64,000 bases of DNA, from positions 7,050,543-7,114,542 of the forward strand of contig CM021314.1 of assembly GCA_010645155.1 (NCBI GenBank). Direction: 5' to 3'. Every line of letters begins with the position of its first letter. The first letter of the stretch is position 1. This document shows positions 34,261-46,000 of this stretch, in pieces. This stretch comes from Tigriopus japonicus. Taxonomy: Eukaryota; Arthropoda; Copepoda; Harpacticoida; Harpacticidae. Both the position numbers and the translations under genes were made by a program. The notes beneath the pieces were generated by a model that saw only the letters and a program-made list of their open reading frames with translations, made no database searches and was not told the DNA's origin.

Positions 34261-36622
34261 ATAAAGCCTGTTTCAAAGTGTTTGTTGATTTAGACCCGAA
34301 ACATCCAGTAAAGTAATTCATGGACATCTAAAATTTGTTGGTCTGTGCACGCCCAACCAAGTATCAGTCGATTTACTACAGGAAAAATGGAAGATCCCCA
34401 TTTGTCCCTTCTTGCTTTCGCAGCACATCGGCTCGATTTTGGGTGGCCTTGAAAGCAAATTCTAGAAATCCTTAAAGGAGTAGAGTTTCTAAATAATCTT
34501 AAATGATATCATTTCTTCTTGACTTATTTTGGTCAAAGGAAAGTTTTGAAACTCTGTGGAAATCGCCGTTTGAGTAAATGATTACTCAATGTGCGTTGGA
34601 CAAATGGAATGGTGATTGTCTACCAAGAGAATCTTAGACCACTGCGATCCTTACAATTTGTTCAAGCAAGCAACCAAATTGAAACGCCGTTTGTCAAATC
34701 CCAGAACCATGACTGACATACGAATTTATCAATCATATTGCTATGTATATTTCTGTTAAAACATCCATGGCAAGAAAGAATTGATTTGCAATACATTAAG
34801 TTGAGATGTGAAGTCGTTGAGGATGTCATAAAAGGTCTCTGCTTTTAGTTATGTGAGCCAATTCCACATTGTCTCCAGTAGGAAAAAAGCGATCTGAGCC
34901 TCCTGTTGATCAACCTTGGATCTGTTGCTCATCAGTTTTAGAACAGTATCAACTTTGGTAAAAATCTCAATTGTGGTCAAGTGTTACGTTGGATTAGCAT
35001 CATTCACTTGAGAAATATGGCATGGGTTTACCGTTTTGGCGAGAAGGTGTAACCAAGTTGTCTCCCTTTCCCAAGAAATATGTCTACATTCATTTGGATG
35101 TCGTTTGCACATGGCGCGATTTCACTCAACGTGTTCAAGCAAGCAGATTGTCGAGCCTTGAATTTCATAAATTGTTCGTGGCATTCGACGAACAAGGCGG
35201 AAAGGTGCGTTTGATACGTGTGTGCCGGGGCAATGAAACGACATATTGATTAATTCATGGCATGGCGAGGGGCGTTTTATACACTTACAGTACCCATGTA
35301 TGAGAAAGGTAAACGCTAGTTGATGTACGATGTACGTGTTTGAATTATACATTTGTAATTTTTCCTTCAACGCTAGGTACTTGAGTATCTCAAAATGTAT
35401 GGGACTTTTTTTACTTGGAATAAGATAACTCTAACGTAGATTAACAATTTTGACTATGACATTTTTCTTCTCTTATGCGTATTACTCGCCTCTGAAAATG
35501 AGTATCAAGGCATTTATTAGGTTTAATTACCTTTTTAACCTTGTTTTAGATTTCTACCATCGATGGCAAAGTCCATCTGACCTGAAAGGGATCCACCTCC
35601 TTCCGCGTTTGGTTAAACAAGCCATCAAGGTTACGTTAAAACACAAACATAAATGAGAATCAGTTGAACCAAGAGTTCCACATAGGTCATATCTAATTAT
35701 CTACAATTAATAACCCAAAATCGACGACCTCCGTGGAATATGCATTATGCGACGTTTTAATATACATTTTTATAGATAGAAAGCTCTCTGGGCGTTTTTA
35801 TCTTCATTTTCATGGCGTCTTCAGTTTCCCCTCCTAGTACTACTGAATCACATCAGAAAGATGGTATGGGTCATTTTCTCTATCAAGTATTCTCATTGGC
35901 TTTCATGAACTAAACGTAAAAGCATTTTGGCCTTGAACAAATTTTCAATTCCACTTTAGGCCGTAGCAGGCATGGTCTTGGGAATGTGGAGATCTTAGAT
36001 GACCACAACAACATACTTACTGATGACCTTCCCTCAAACCACAAGCTTTTGGGGGAAAACCGTACAAAAGAAAAAGACTTTAGATTAGCTACTTTATTTT
36101 CAAATGAAACCTCGAGTCCATGATTTATTTTTAGCTTTAAATTGAAAAAAGAAAACATTGGGGGATGAAACTTCTTTGAGCACAAAGGCAGCATATATTT
36201 ATTTTCATTCAAAGAATTCTACGTAAGTGAATTTGCTCTTTATCACCAAGAGGTGATTAGGTCTGCCAAATGATAGAAAGTTGTACACACCACAAGTCTC
36301 AAGTATCTACACACTATCCTCCTACCAGTGAAGCGTTTTTAAGGAAAACTGGTCCATAATTAGAAAAAAGCATCCTCAAGACATTCGCCCCTTGACAAAA
36401 AAGTGTTGCTTGCCAATGAGAAAAAAACCTGTCAAGAAATATTCTCACCAAATAGTGGTACAACCCGGTCAGCTGCACTTTTCCAATTTTTAACTGTAAG
36501 TACTAAATTCTCGACGAAAATAATGACAAAGACAATAAAATAGATTCAAAATTGCTATTTAATAGAAGTTCAGTTGTCGAAGACATTTGGAAGTACAATT
36601 TAAGCAAAGTCAGGCACAATAG
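34261..36622. other. intergenic, one doubtful small frame
   Basis: A 75-codon frame at 35022-35249 starts from a true ATG and has fairly balanced codons (VYIHLDVVCTWRDFTQRV). I recognise no family and see no splice signals. Otherwise featureless and AT-rich. Confidence 0.3.
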
Positions 36623-36950
36623 AAATAACCGTGCTCGAGTAAACTGTTAGGTACTACATAATCTACCTCGGATGTTTGGTGCACTAATTCAATTGGCTTA
36701 GGTATACTAAAGTAAAATAAAAATAACGGTGCTCAAGTATAGTCTCTGTACATAAGTTGCGTTTGAAAGGCACCTTATGTACAGGGACTACACTCGAGCA
36801 TTATTATTAATACTCTACTTTGGTCTACTTGAGCCAATTGCATTAGTGCACCTAGCATCCGGGCCATAACCCGAGTCTTTCAATAGCAAAACGAATTTTA
36901 TGTTTTTAGACCATACGTACTCGAGCATGGTTATTTTTATGGTGTCTTAC
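36623..36950. repeat. snap-back inverted repeat, about 330 bp
   Basis: The two halves meet near 36765. ACCGTGCTCGAGTA at the left pairs with TACTCGAGCATGGT at the right, TGGTGCACTAATTCAATTGG with CCAATTGCATTAGTGCACC, and GTCTCTGTACATAAG with CTTATGTACAGGGAC. A transcript would form a long hairpin. This is probably a MITE; no target duplication was resolved. Confidence 0.7.
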
Positions 36951-38639
36951 TATGGTATGCTTCACCTATACGTGTACTATACTTCCAAATGCTTTCAATA
37001 ACTAGTACTGACCTTGACTGACGCATCCGATAAAAACTTTCCAAAGAAGTGAAACAATAATTTCAAAAGATATATAAGTCGTTTATACGTGAATTATGCA
37101 ATCATGTCCCGGATTAGATGCATTGTTATTTGATAAGCACAAATGAGTTTGATTGATTGGCTCAAAAACGCGTCATTCATGTCATGGCATTTAATTCATT
37201 TTAGGGTTTAAAAGGAACGGAGGAAAGGGCTTCTGTAGAGACAAACATTTTATTTATGTGGTTCATATGAGTTGACAGGAGAGGAAAATAACCAAGGAAA
37301 TGTCGGTGGAGGTTGTTGCTTTTGCCATTTACTTCGACCGAGTTTTGATTTTTTCCAACCGCTGTAAGAGTAGGAAACAGAAACAAGTCCTTTGTAGCCT
37401 TGTAAAACGTCACCTATCGGAGCAGATTCGAGATCCAAGGAGACAGATAGAACATAAGTAGTGGTTGTTGTAGCAACAGCAGGAGGAGCAGTTCTGATTG
37501 TGGTGCCTGCTATAATCGCATGAGAACAACCTATCACAGCAGAATTCAAAGAACCCTCAGGACGAAAGTGGAGGAGATTGGGAGAATGTGGCTTAGAGGT
37601 GGACTCCATTTTTTCATTTTTCCAACCACTCGGCACTTGTCTCGCACATGTCCTAGTCTGCTACTTACGTTGATGTACCTACTTTCGTGTAGAGTAGACT
37701 CATAGTATCAGCTAGACCTAGGCATAACTTGTGTATGTGTGTGTGAAGAACAGAGGTGAGGGCCGATATGTTGGGACGACTCTATCTACTAGTAAGTGGT
37801 ACTACAAGTGGAGGCAAGAAGACATGGCAAATTCAGGCACAACCACGCGGGTCTAACTTGTGAATACACGTTCGTCGTCGTGGATAGAAAGATACGTAGA
37901 TAGATACTAGATGGATGGATGTGGATGGATGGAGTGGTGGTGGAAGGCAGGAAACGAAATTGGTCGGTTGACCTTGACCCCAATGGTTGGATTGGTTGGC
38001 GGATGGATGACGCGAGTAAAGTGGAAATCCTTGTAATGGCATTGATTCCAATGAATGATCTGACTCGGACACTCTTTAAGTCGGAGCGAACAGAACGCCG
38101 ATCGAATTTTTGACATTCGACCCTCTTCCTTGGCCATTCAAGGAGCGTTAGATTGGTCTGGTTAACGAACTGGGCATTAAAGTAAACCGTGCTCCCTCTC
38201 TCTCTTTCTTTTCTTCACACATACGCATCCATACAGACATACACAGTACACATACATGTACGACCATGGAAGCATGCACGCGAAAAAGTGCACGTGGTCC
38301 ACCTGTGGCGATCACTTGGTCCGGGTTGCAACCACCACCAATCCATCGTGGTGAAACAAACCCAATCGCTTTTAATTCTCAAAGCTCAAACACGGATGTC
38401 AGCATTCTCAGGCCAACCCAGTTCTACCAACTCTCTCATCAACTCACTCACTCACGCACACACGCACAATCACAATCACGTTAGTATTTGCAGTCGAGAG
38501 TTGAGACAAGGAGCCTTGGTTGAGAGGAAAAGATTTTCTTTGAACACTCACTCACTCAGTCAGTCACTCGCTTGTTCACTCACTCACACAGTTATCTATT
38601 ATGTGGTTTCCTTGTGGCGATTTGTCTCTGAATGATCAA
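36951..38639. other. intergenic with simple repeats
   Basis: Contains GGATG/TGGATGGATGG runs (37910-37940) and CTCACTCACACA-type runs (38430-38590). The minus-strand frame at 37250-37636 has no recognisable domain. Confidence 0.3.
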
Positions 38640-38942
38640 TGGGGCACAAGGTGTAAGCACGGCTAAATGAGCCATTTGAACCGGAATCAGCTTGCACCAT
38701 TTCGAAATTGGCCAAGGCGGTTAAACACGAATTACACTTTCTGCTCTGTGCGGTGTACAGTACACTGTGGAATGGTGTACTTCCAGGTCCAAATGCTCCA
38801 TACATTGTATGAGTCCGTGACCGATTCTCTTCAAGCCATAAATTGATTGTTTTAACGAAGAAATCGCCGGAATTGATTTGGAAATGGCTGTTTAGCAATC
38901 TCCACAAGTCTGTAAAGTCATCTGGAAGAAGAAAAACCGATG
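38610..38942 (-). CDS. possible orphan terminal exon
   Basis: A minus-strand acceptor (TTTTTCTTCTTCCAG, ending near 38930) is followed by about 105 open codons. They contain DFTDLWRLLNSHF, then FFVKTINLWLEENRS, GPGSTPFHSVLYTAQ and a CNSC motif, and end at a TAA/TAG pair near 38600. Codon use is protein-like. No upstream exon joins in frame among those I tried: a donor at about 39038 follows a plausible stretch but gives a stop. No family was recognised. It could be the last exon of an unseen gene or chance. Confidence 0.3.
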
Positions 38943-38999
38943 GAATTAGATGCAGGATTAGAGCCAAAGAAAGAGTGTAAAGAAAGAGACATTACTCAT

Positions 39000-41900
39000 G
39001 CAGTAGACGTAGAAACAATACCGTGCATGCTGATTTTCTACCTCATTCGAGAGAGCCGTTTCCAAGAAGATCTTAAAAGAGACTCGAATTGGTCAGGAAT
39101 AGGAGGCGGAATGTGATGCAGAACTTGAGATTTATATATTTTTTGTTTACATTTCTATGTTGCAAATTTTGAACTACCATTCTTTCAATTTACCACCCAT
39201 GAGCTCCGATTAGTCCAATGATTGTCCACCAATTGAAAGTCAACCCAAGAACTCAGAGCTTCTCACTCCATCCTGATTTGATCAATAAAAAGTTGCAATA
39301 TTCCTTGTTTGTACTTACTGGAGAAAAAGTGCCAATTACCATTCATTAATATTGTTGAAAAAACGTTACAAAATAGGGGTGAAACATGGCACATGGCGTA
39401 TTGTGAACTGCGTCGATTTTTGTGCCAATTGATTGGTTTTGATACCGGCTGAATGCCACCCTCAAAATCTAACTCTTAGGAGTCTGTAACTAGCGTTGAA
39501 CCGTCTTTTTCAATGTAAACAACTAAAAATACATCCCATAAGCAACCTAATAGTGCCAAGGAGCGGGAATATTCATTCATGGAACGTCCACTATCCCTGA
39601 AATACTGACTCCTTAACAAGTAACAAATAAGCAAAATGCGACAAGAGATGGCAAACATGACTTTCACACTTGATTTTAATTTTTTGGAGTGGTTGTGATT
39701 GCAATTGCTTTAATATTACATAAAGCTTTCAATAATGAAAGTTTCATGATGGGTACTACAGTTGGAGGGTAGAAGATTTTTCTTCTTCAGCAAGCAACGC
39801 AGCCCATCAATTTATTAGCTACTTCTGATATTTAGTATCAAGTACTGTCTCAGAGCCAACTTTTAAGATTTGGTTTGTTGTTGAGTCCCAATGATATAAG
39901 TGATAAAAGCAACATGATTGAAGAATCTCAAATAGATCTTACAAGCCAAAGGGTAATTAATCAATGGCTACCTTTGTTGGGATTTGTCTTCCTTCCAATA
40001 AGTATACAAAATTGAATGAACCCTTGATAAATTTCGTAGCAAATATATATTGTTGAGCTGATTAATTTAAAGCAACGTGAAAACATTTCGAAAAAGTAAA
40101 TAAAAAAGAGGCCTAAAGAGGCCTTATGATTTGAACAAAGTCTTTCAGTAAAAAATAGTTTTTCCGCATTGGGTTGATGGACATATGAAGCCTACCTAGA
40201 ACCTAAAAGCTCTAACACCATTCCACTGAGTTGCTGAGGGTTGCTGTATCACCCCCTCTCAAAAGAGGTCTCTGCATAAGTTTTGACAGAATAAATAATT
40301 AAAATATCGAACACACTACAAGCAAGGCTAAATTTTTGGAGCCATTTTGACAACTACTTTTTGTTTTCATTAAATCCATAACAGCATTAGCTAAAGTCAA
40401 ACTTTTTAAACCTGTGGTGTATTTTTTCTTTCCCTTTTAAATCCGGACCCTATTCATGAATCCAAGAATGAATCCCTAATGCAATACACGAGAGAATGGT
40501 TGGAAGAAGAAAAGCTCTACTGTGTCAGAAAATCTCGTTCGAGGCTTTCAGAACTTGATAAAGGAAACTCTCACCGGGGCTGTCTGAGGTCAACAAAGTT
40601 TCATCATTGAAGTCAAAGAGGGCTTTTTTCATCAAAGCCTTTTGACGGAGTTACAATTACTCATTGCTAAGAGACTGAAATCTATATGGTTTTCCTTCTC
40701 GATTGATCACGAACAGCAATTTTTAAGGGAAATCAAAAGTTTCATGCTAACCAAACGAAAGTGCTGAGCGCCATAAAATCCATTAACAAATACCAAACAT
40801 ACCCCCCTCGATTTACGGGTTAGCTAATGTTAGCGTACTGTATGCTTAAAAGAAGTGGTTTGCATTTTGTGTACCTTTTCTTAAGTCACACAATATTCCA
40901 CTTTAGATATAGAGCGAACGAAGGCCAGATCTCGAAAAAATGCATAAGAAACCCTCCGTCTTTAGAACACGCTATAACCCCATACAAAAAATGCTGGGAC
41001 GCCTTTTTCAAGGACGATTCAAGGTAAAACTTAATCTACTTTAGACACCTTCTAGGCATCTTCTACGAAAACAGTTTGGTAGAAATAAACACACGAGGTG
41101 GAATCCAATTCGACAAACACATGTTGATGAATTGAGTTTCAAAAGGTTCCCGTTTGGTGTAGAAGCAATATCGTTTAGCTTTCTTCTCGATCGTGATCAA
41201 CGTGCGGTTCTCAGCATAAGAAAAGCCTTCAAAACTTGACCTAGAAAGAATGATATTGAAGAAAAGAAACAAAATGTCAAAGCAACCAATCTCGACAAAG
41301 AACAATTTCCTCGGATTTCAAAACTGATTGTCTTGTTCCAATTCTTTTATCTTCATTGATATTTTGAGGGCCCACATGAAAAGAAACCTTTTCAACTCGA
41401 CGAATTTTAGTTTAAACAAACAAATGAAAAATTTAGCCGTCAGTCAATCAATCAATCAGTGCATGTTTTACAACATTCTAATAACTTTCGTGGTACACAA
41501 ATGCGCTCGAATACATTCCTGGGAAAAGAGGAAAAGGACAAATCCTTCCCTTCACAGGAAAATATCTATGGATTCTTTCTCATGGACAAAATATTAGTGT
41601 ACATGAGAGTGCATTTTGTTGGTTGGCTTTCAGTGAACTTGAACAGAAATGTGCTTCGTTTTCGTTCTTCGAATCAAAATCTAAGCCAATCGTGATCATG
41701 AAATTGATTTCAGACCACAACTACATGTGTCAGTGTTAAGCACTGTATGTCAAGCGACTCGACGAAAAGATCTGCTAAAACAGCTTCAAAAAGGTCATAT
41801 TGAAAACGAATTGAATGTGTTTTTAAAATTTATGCTTGTGCATTAATTGGACCGATGGCTGCTGTAAGAGGGTCGAAAGCTAAATTATGTATACTGTTGA

Positions 41901-43120
41901 CAACTCGTTTTCAAAGGTTCCCAATCACTTGATTTTAAAGTTTTTTCACTTGTCACTTACCGACATCGAATTAGTGATGTACTCGTACCAACCATTTCCT
42001 GTCATGTCTAGGCAAAACAAGAGTTCTCTTAATCAATGAGGCTAATTTACGTAGAAAATCTTTGGTGCGGGACAACTCGACCTACGACAACTCGACACAA
42101 TACAACTCGACCTAAGACAACTCGACACACAAGACCACTCTCCCCCCAAACAGCTCAATCCACCAGACAGCTTAAAATTTACTCATTTCTCTCTTGCCTG
42201 AGCCTCATTTGCAGTAAGTGATTTTCTGGCAAAGCCCCTTTTACCCCTTTTTGAGCCAATCATAACAGAGTCATAAAATCATGATATTTACAAACTTTCT
42301 TTCAACTGTGTATTTCTTGGAGTTAGGATGAACAATGATGCTTTTAAACATTCCCGAGGCTTTTTTTGGGAAAATTGTTCCATAAGAGAATTTCTGTTTA
42401 TTAACACTGGGATTTGGAAACTGTGAATTGAAATATGCCGAAAATTGTAGTGTTCATGGTAGTCTTACAACGACTACATTTTTGCTGCCGACCTTGTTTC
42501 TTGGATTTGTCTTGTATGAATTTCACTCTTATGAAAAATTGAGCAATTAGATGGACGCTATTTTTGCTCTAATTCAATAGTCTCTCTTTCTACCTGGCTC
42601 TAATTTAATTCACTCTCTTATGAACCGGCTCTATTTTGAGCCAGCACTATTTTGATTGGCTCTATTTTGTCCGCACTATCTTTTGATCTGCTCTAACTTC
42701 ATAATATCTCGGGTTCAATTGGTCCAGTTTTATGTCTTTGCAAGTTGTCTGATGGGTCTAGTTGTCCGCTGAGTTCCAAATTCTTGAATGCAAGTTCAAC
42801 CTTTGCAAGTGTGGAAGGCGAATTTCACAATTTTTTATCAATTTCGTTGAAATGCATCAAGTATAATTGTCAGAATATAGCTTAGGTGTTTTATGTTGCT
42901 TGAAGATATTTTTTCCACTAGTTCCTTGGTTTATATTCAGAGAGCCAATTGGAGAGAACGAATTTTCCAGTGAGAGTAACAACACAATCTGAAAAGTTCA
43001 CACGTTGACTTCCTTCGTATATCAGGGTTGAGTGCGATAACTTTTTCAATTTCTAAACGTGAGGCTGTTTGTTGAGAATCTAAATGGTTGATCTGCATTT
43101 TAAAAGTAATAACCTTGGAT
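39000..43120. other. intergenic, sparse repeats
   Basis: A fragment at 39435-39515 matches the first part of the SINE-like insertion at 12388. At 42070-42130 the string ACAACTCGACC/ACACA repeats several times. The remaining AT-rich sequence shows no gene that I can support. Confidence 0.35.
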
Positions 43121-43130
43121 TAATAATATA

Positions 43131-44324
43131 TAGGGCTGAATATTTTAGGTTAACTTTTTAGACAAATTATGACATAAATAGGTTGCCCAAAATCACGTTT
43201 TAGGTTTTTTTTAGGTTGACTAAATAACACGCTTTTCAAACGCTCTTCAGACCAAAGTTGTCATTTTTTATTGTTTTATCGCAGTTTACTCCTTGCAAGA
43301 GTAAAAGTGGTTGAGTAGAGACAGAGGCAGCGAAAAATTTATCTGTTTTGGGGGATAGTGGCAGCAAATGGCAAAAAAGAAAAGTTTGTGACAGTGATGT
43401 TTGTCAAGTGGCAGATTATGGTATAAAGTTAGAAAATCGACCAAAAACCGAGATTGTAAATTTTCACATCAAAAACGAGATCCGATTTTTTTCGATCTAA
43501 AAACCGAGATCCAAAAAGTTTTCTAAGTAAAATTTTCGACCTAAAAAAAGAGATCCAAAATTTTCGACCTAATAAAGAAACCCAAAATTTTCGATCTAAA
43601 ACAACGAGATCCATAATTTTCGATCTAAAACAACGAGGTCCAAAATTTTCGATCTAAAACAACGAGATCCAAAATTTGCGATCTGAAACAACGAGATCCA
43701 TAATTTTCGATAACAAAAAGCGAGATCCAAAATTTTCGACCTAAAATGCTGAGATCCAAAATTTTCGATAACAAAAAACGAGATCCAAATTTGTCGACAT
43801 AAAACAACGAGAGCTAAAATTTTCGACCTAAAAAACAAGATCCAAAATTTTCGCCCTAAGAAAAGGGATCCAAAATTTTCGATATAAAAAAACGACATCC
43901 AAAATTTTCGACCCATAACAACGAGATTTAAAATTTTCGACCTAAAACCGATATGAAATAATTGAAAACGAGAAAATTGTCGCTCAAAAGTGGCATGATA
44001 TGGCGGTATGTGACCTTAAAAAATGGCAGTGAGCGCCCGTAATTACCAGTATTTCAAACGACAATTGTGAATGTCGGCCTGAAACCAAGTGCTAACGCTG
44101 ATTTGGCATGTTGGGGGGATGAAAAGCATTGAGCTCTCACTCTATTCTTCCTTTGTTTTATTTTCAAAGACAATGGGGTAAGGAATCTTATCCTGCAAAT
44201 GACTTTGGGCTAAGAAAAAAGTTATGATTAGGTTGAAAACTCGGTTTTAGGTAAAAATTGCCCAAAAAAGGCGTTTTAGGTTAAAACCTAGGTTTTTATG
44301 TAAAACCTAAAATATTCAGCCCTA
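43131..44324. mobile_element. hAT-type element carrying a minisatellite, 1.19 kb
   Basis: The ends are TAGGGCTGAATATTTTAGGT and the exact reverse complement ACCTAAAATATTCAGCCCTA. The flanks at 43123-43130 and 44325-44332 are both ATAATATA (8-bp duplication). Next to both ends are AAAACCTA/TAGGTT motifs. The centre is a tandem array. There is no transposase. The perfect ends and duplication make the boundaries firm. Confidence 0.92.
43436..43950. repeat. about 30-bp minisatellite inside the hAT-type element
   Basis: About 16-17 imperfect units of the type GAGATCCAAAATTTTCGA followed by TCTAAAACAAC. Open frames of up to 106 codons on the minus strand (repeating RKFWISFF / RSKILDL) are by-products of a unit close to a multiple of three and are not genes. 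Confidence 0.85.
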
Positions 44325-44332
44325 ATAATATA

Positions 44333-46000
44333 GTTCCCAGCTTACTTATTGTGTGCTGCTTCAACGGGAAGAAAGGCAACGTATTATCATCGTAGATTCT
44401 TATCATTCACAACTCACTTATTACTCACTATCAGTTTTATTTTATGATATGACGAATAAAGCAAGGTCACTTTTTTAAAATAGCGTTAGTAAATAAGAGC
44501 CAAAAAATGTTTCTTTAAAGATTTCAGCCATTCCCAAAGAAAAATGTCTCCTGAACTAAAGGTATGTTAAAAAATTTACTCAAGGAAAGTTGTTCTTGAT
44601 GTTTTCTACGATCCTCAAACCAATATACAAAATTCAACAATCAAATCTTTTAGTGAAGGCATCATTAGAAGTACGAACTTTTTATACGTAAAAAATCGTC
44701 AGTCATATTTTCGAATATAAGCCACTTTTTCCAATTCAAATTTGAACAGCACCTTGTTGTACTGTACAGGGATACCTGTACTGTACTAAGATTTTCGTTT
44801 CAGAACAGTGACACAAAAGTTAAAGGGANNNNNNNNNNNNNNNNNNNNNNNNNNNNNNNNNNNNNNNNNNNNNNNNNNNNNNNNNNNNNNNNNNNNNNNN
44901 NNNNNNNNNNNNNNNNNNNNNNNNNNNNNNNNNNNNNNNNNNNNNNNNNNNNNNNNNNNNNNNNNNNNNNNNNNNNNNNNNNNNNNNNNNNNNNNNNNNN
45001 NNNNNNNNNNNNNNNNNNNNNNNNNNNNNNNNNNNNNNNNNNNNNNNNNNNNNNNNNNNNNNNNNATGAAATTGTCACAAATACGTACTGACGACAGCTG
45101 AATAATTCCTTAATTAAACCACGAATTTAATGGTCAACACAACCACAAATTTTCTAATCGGTGATTTCTGTCTGTAGAGGTCTGTCGAAAGATCCAGCGA
45201 AAGCGAATCAAAGCTGAAATCTTTCCCTCTAACCCCCCCATTTTGAATCGTTCAGCAACGCTCACTGTTGCTAATCGGCTTTCGTTCTTCTTGGCCCTCA
45301 AACCCATTGATCAGACGGGTTTTCTTTGTAAAAAAGCGGCATGATCCTTCTAAGACCCATTCAGATTTGGGACCTTAAAAAGAATGCATGAATGCCCCGC
45401 TTTGGGGTCATCTATCAAATTTTTTTTTGATTTTGTGAGACCTTTTTATGAGTTTTTGAAAATGGGCCCTAACCTTGACGTTATTATCTATAAGAAAGGT
45501 ACTTTTGAAAGCAACTCAGCTCGAACACCCAGGCACCCTTTCTTACATATGGTCCAAATTGGTCAATCTTCACCATATGATTAGAAACCTGGAATACTCT
45601 GAGTTCCGTTAATGAACGACGCTTCTGGCTTGAAAGATGTGATTTTCTAAAATCAAAGGCATGGCTCTTTCTCTTACAATTTGCAAAGGGTCCAGTTTTG
45701 AAGAAGTAGTTCAGTGTTTTTCAGAATACATTGGAAATGTTTATCACTAAGTATGTATTTATATCATCAAAGTATGATGATGATTAGAGCATTAAGTGAG
45801 TACGTCTCTGTTTCTCTGTATTTAACGTATTTTCTCGGATACCAAATGAAGCGCTAATTTCTTACATAATCATCAAAATTAGCACGGAGGTAAGGTGGAA
45901 AACGGCTCAAGGATTTCGTTTTGATGTTGTGCTCTAGCGGTAAATATGTATGTTTAAGGAATTTCGAAATAGCTCAATCGAAGGAATTCCAATTTCCCGT
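44333..46000. other. intergenic with assembly gap 44829-45065
   Basis: The 237-base N run (44829-45065) is flanked by unique AT-rich sequence. No gene was recognised on either side. Confidence 0.4.

Noticed and set aside
37250..37636. 128-codon minus-strand frame
   Set aside because: No recognisable domain or splice signals; the composition suggests chance.
38189..38635. 148-codon plus-strand frame
   Set aside because: Driven by CTCACTCACACA simple repeats; no family resemblance.
43429..43916. Minus-strand open frames of 60-106 codons with repeating RKFWISFF / RSKILDL
   Set aside because: They are translations of a roughly 30-bp minisatellite inside a transposon.
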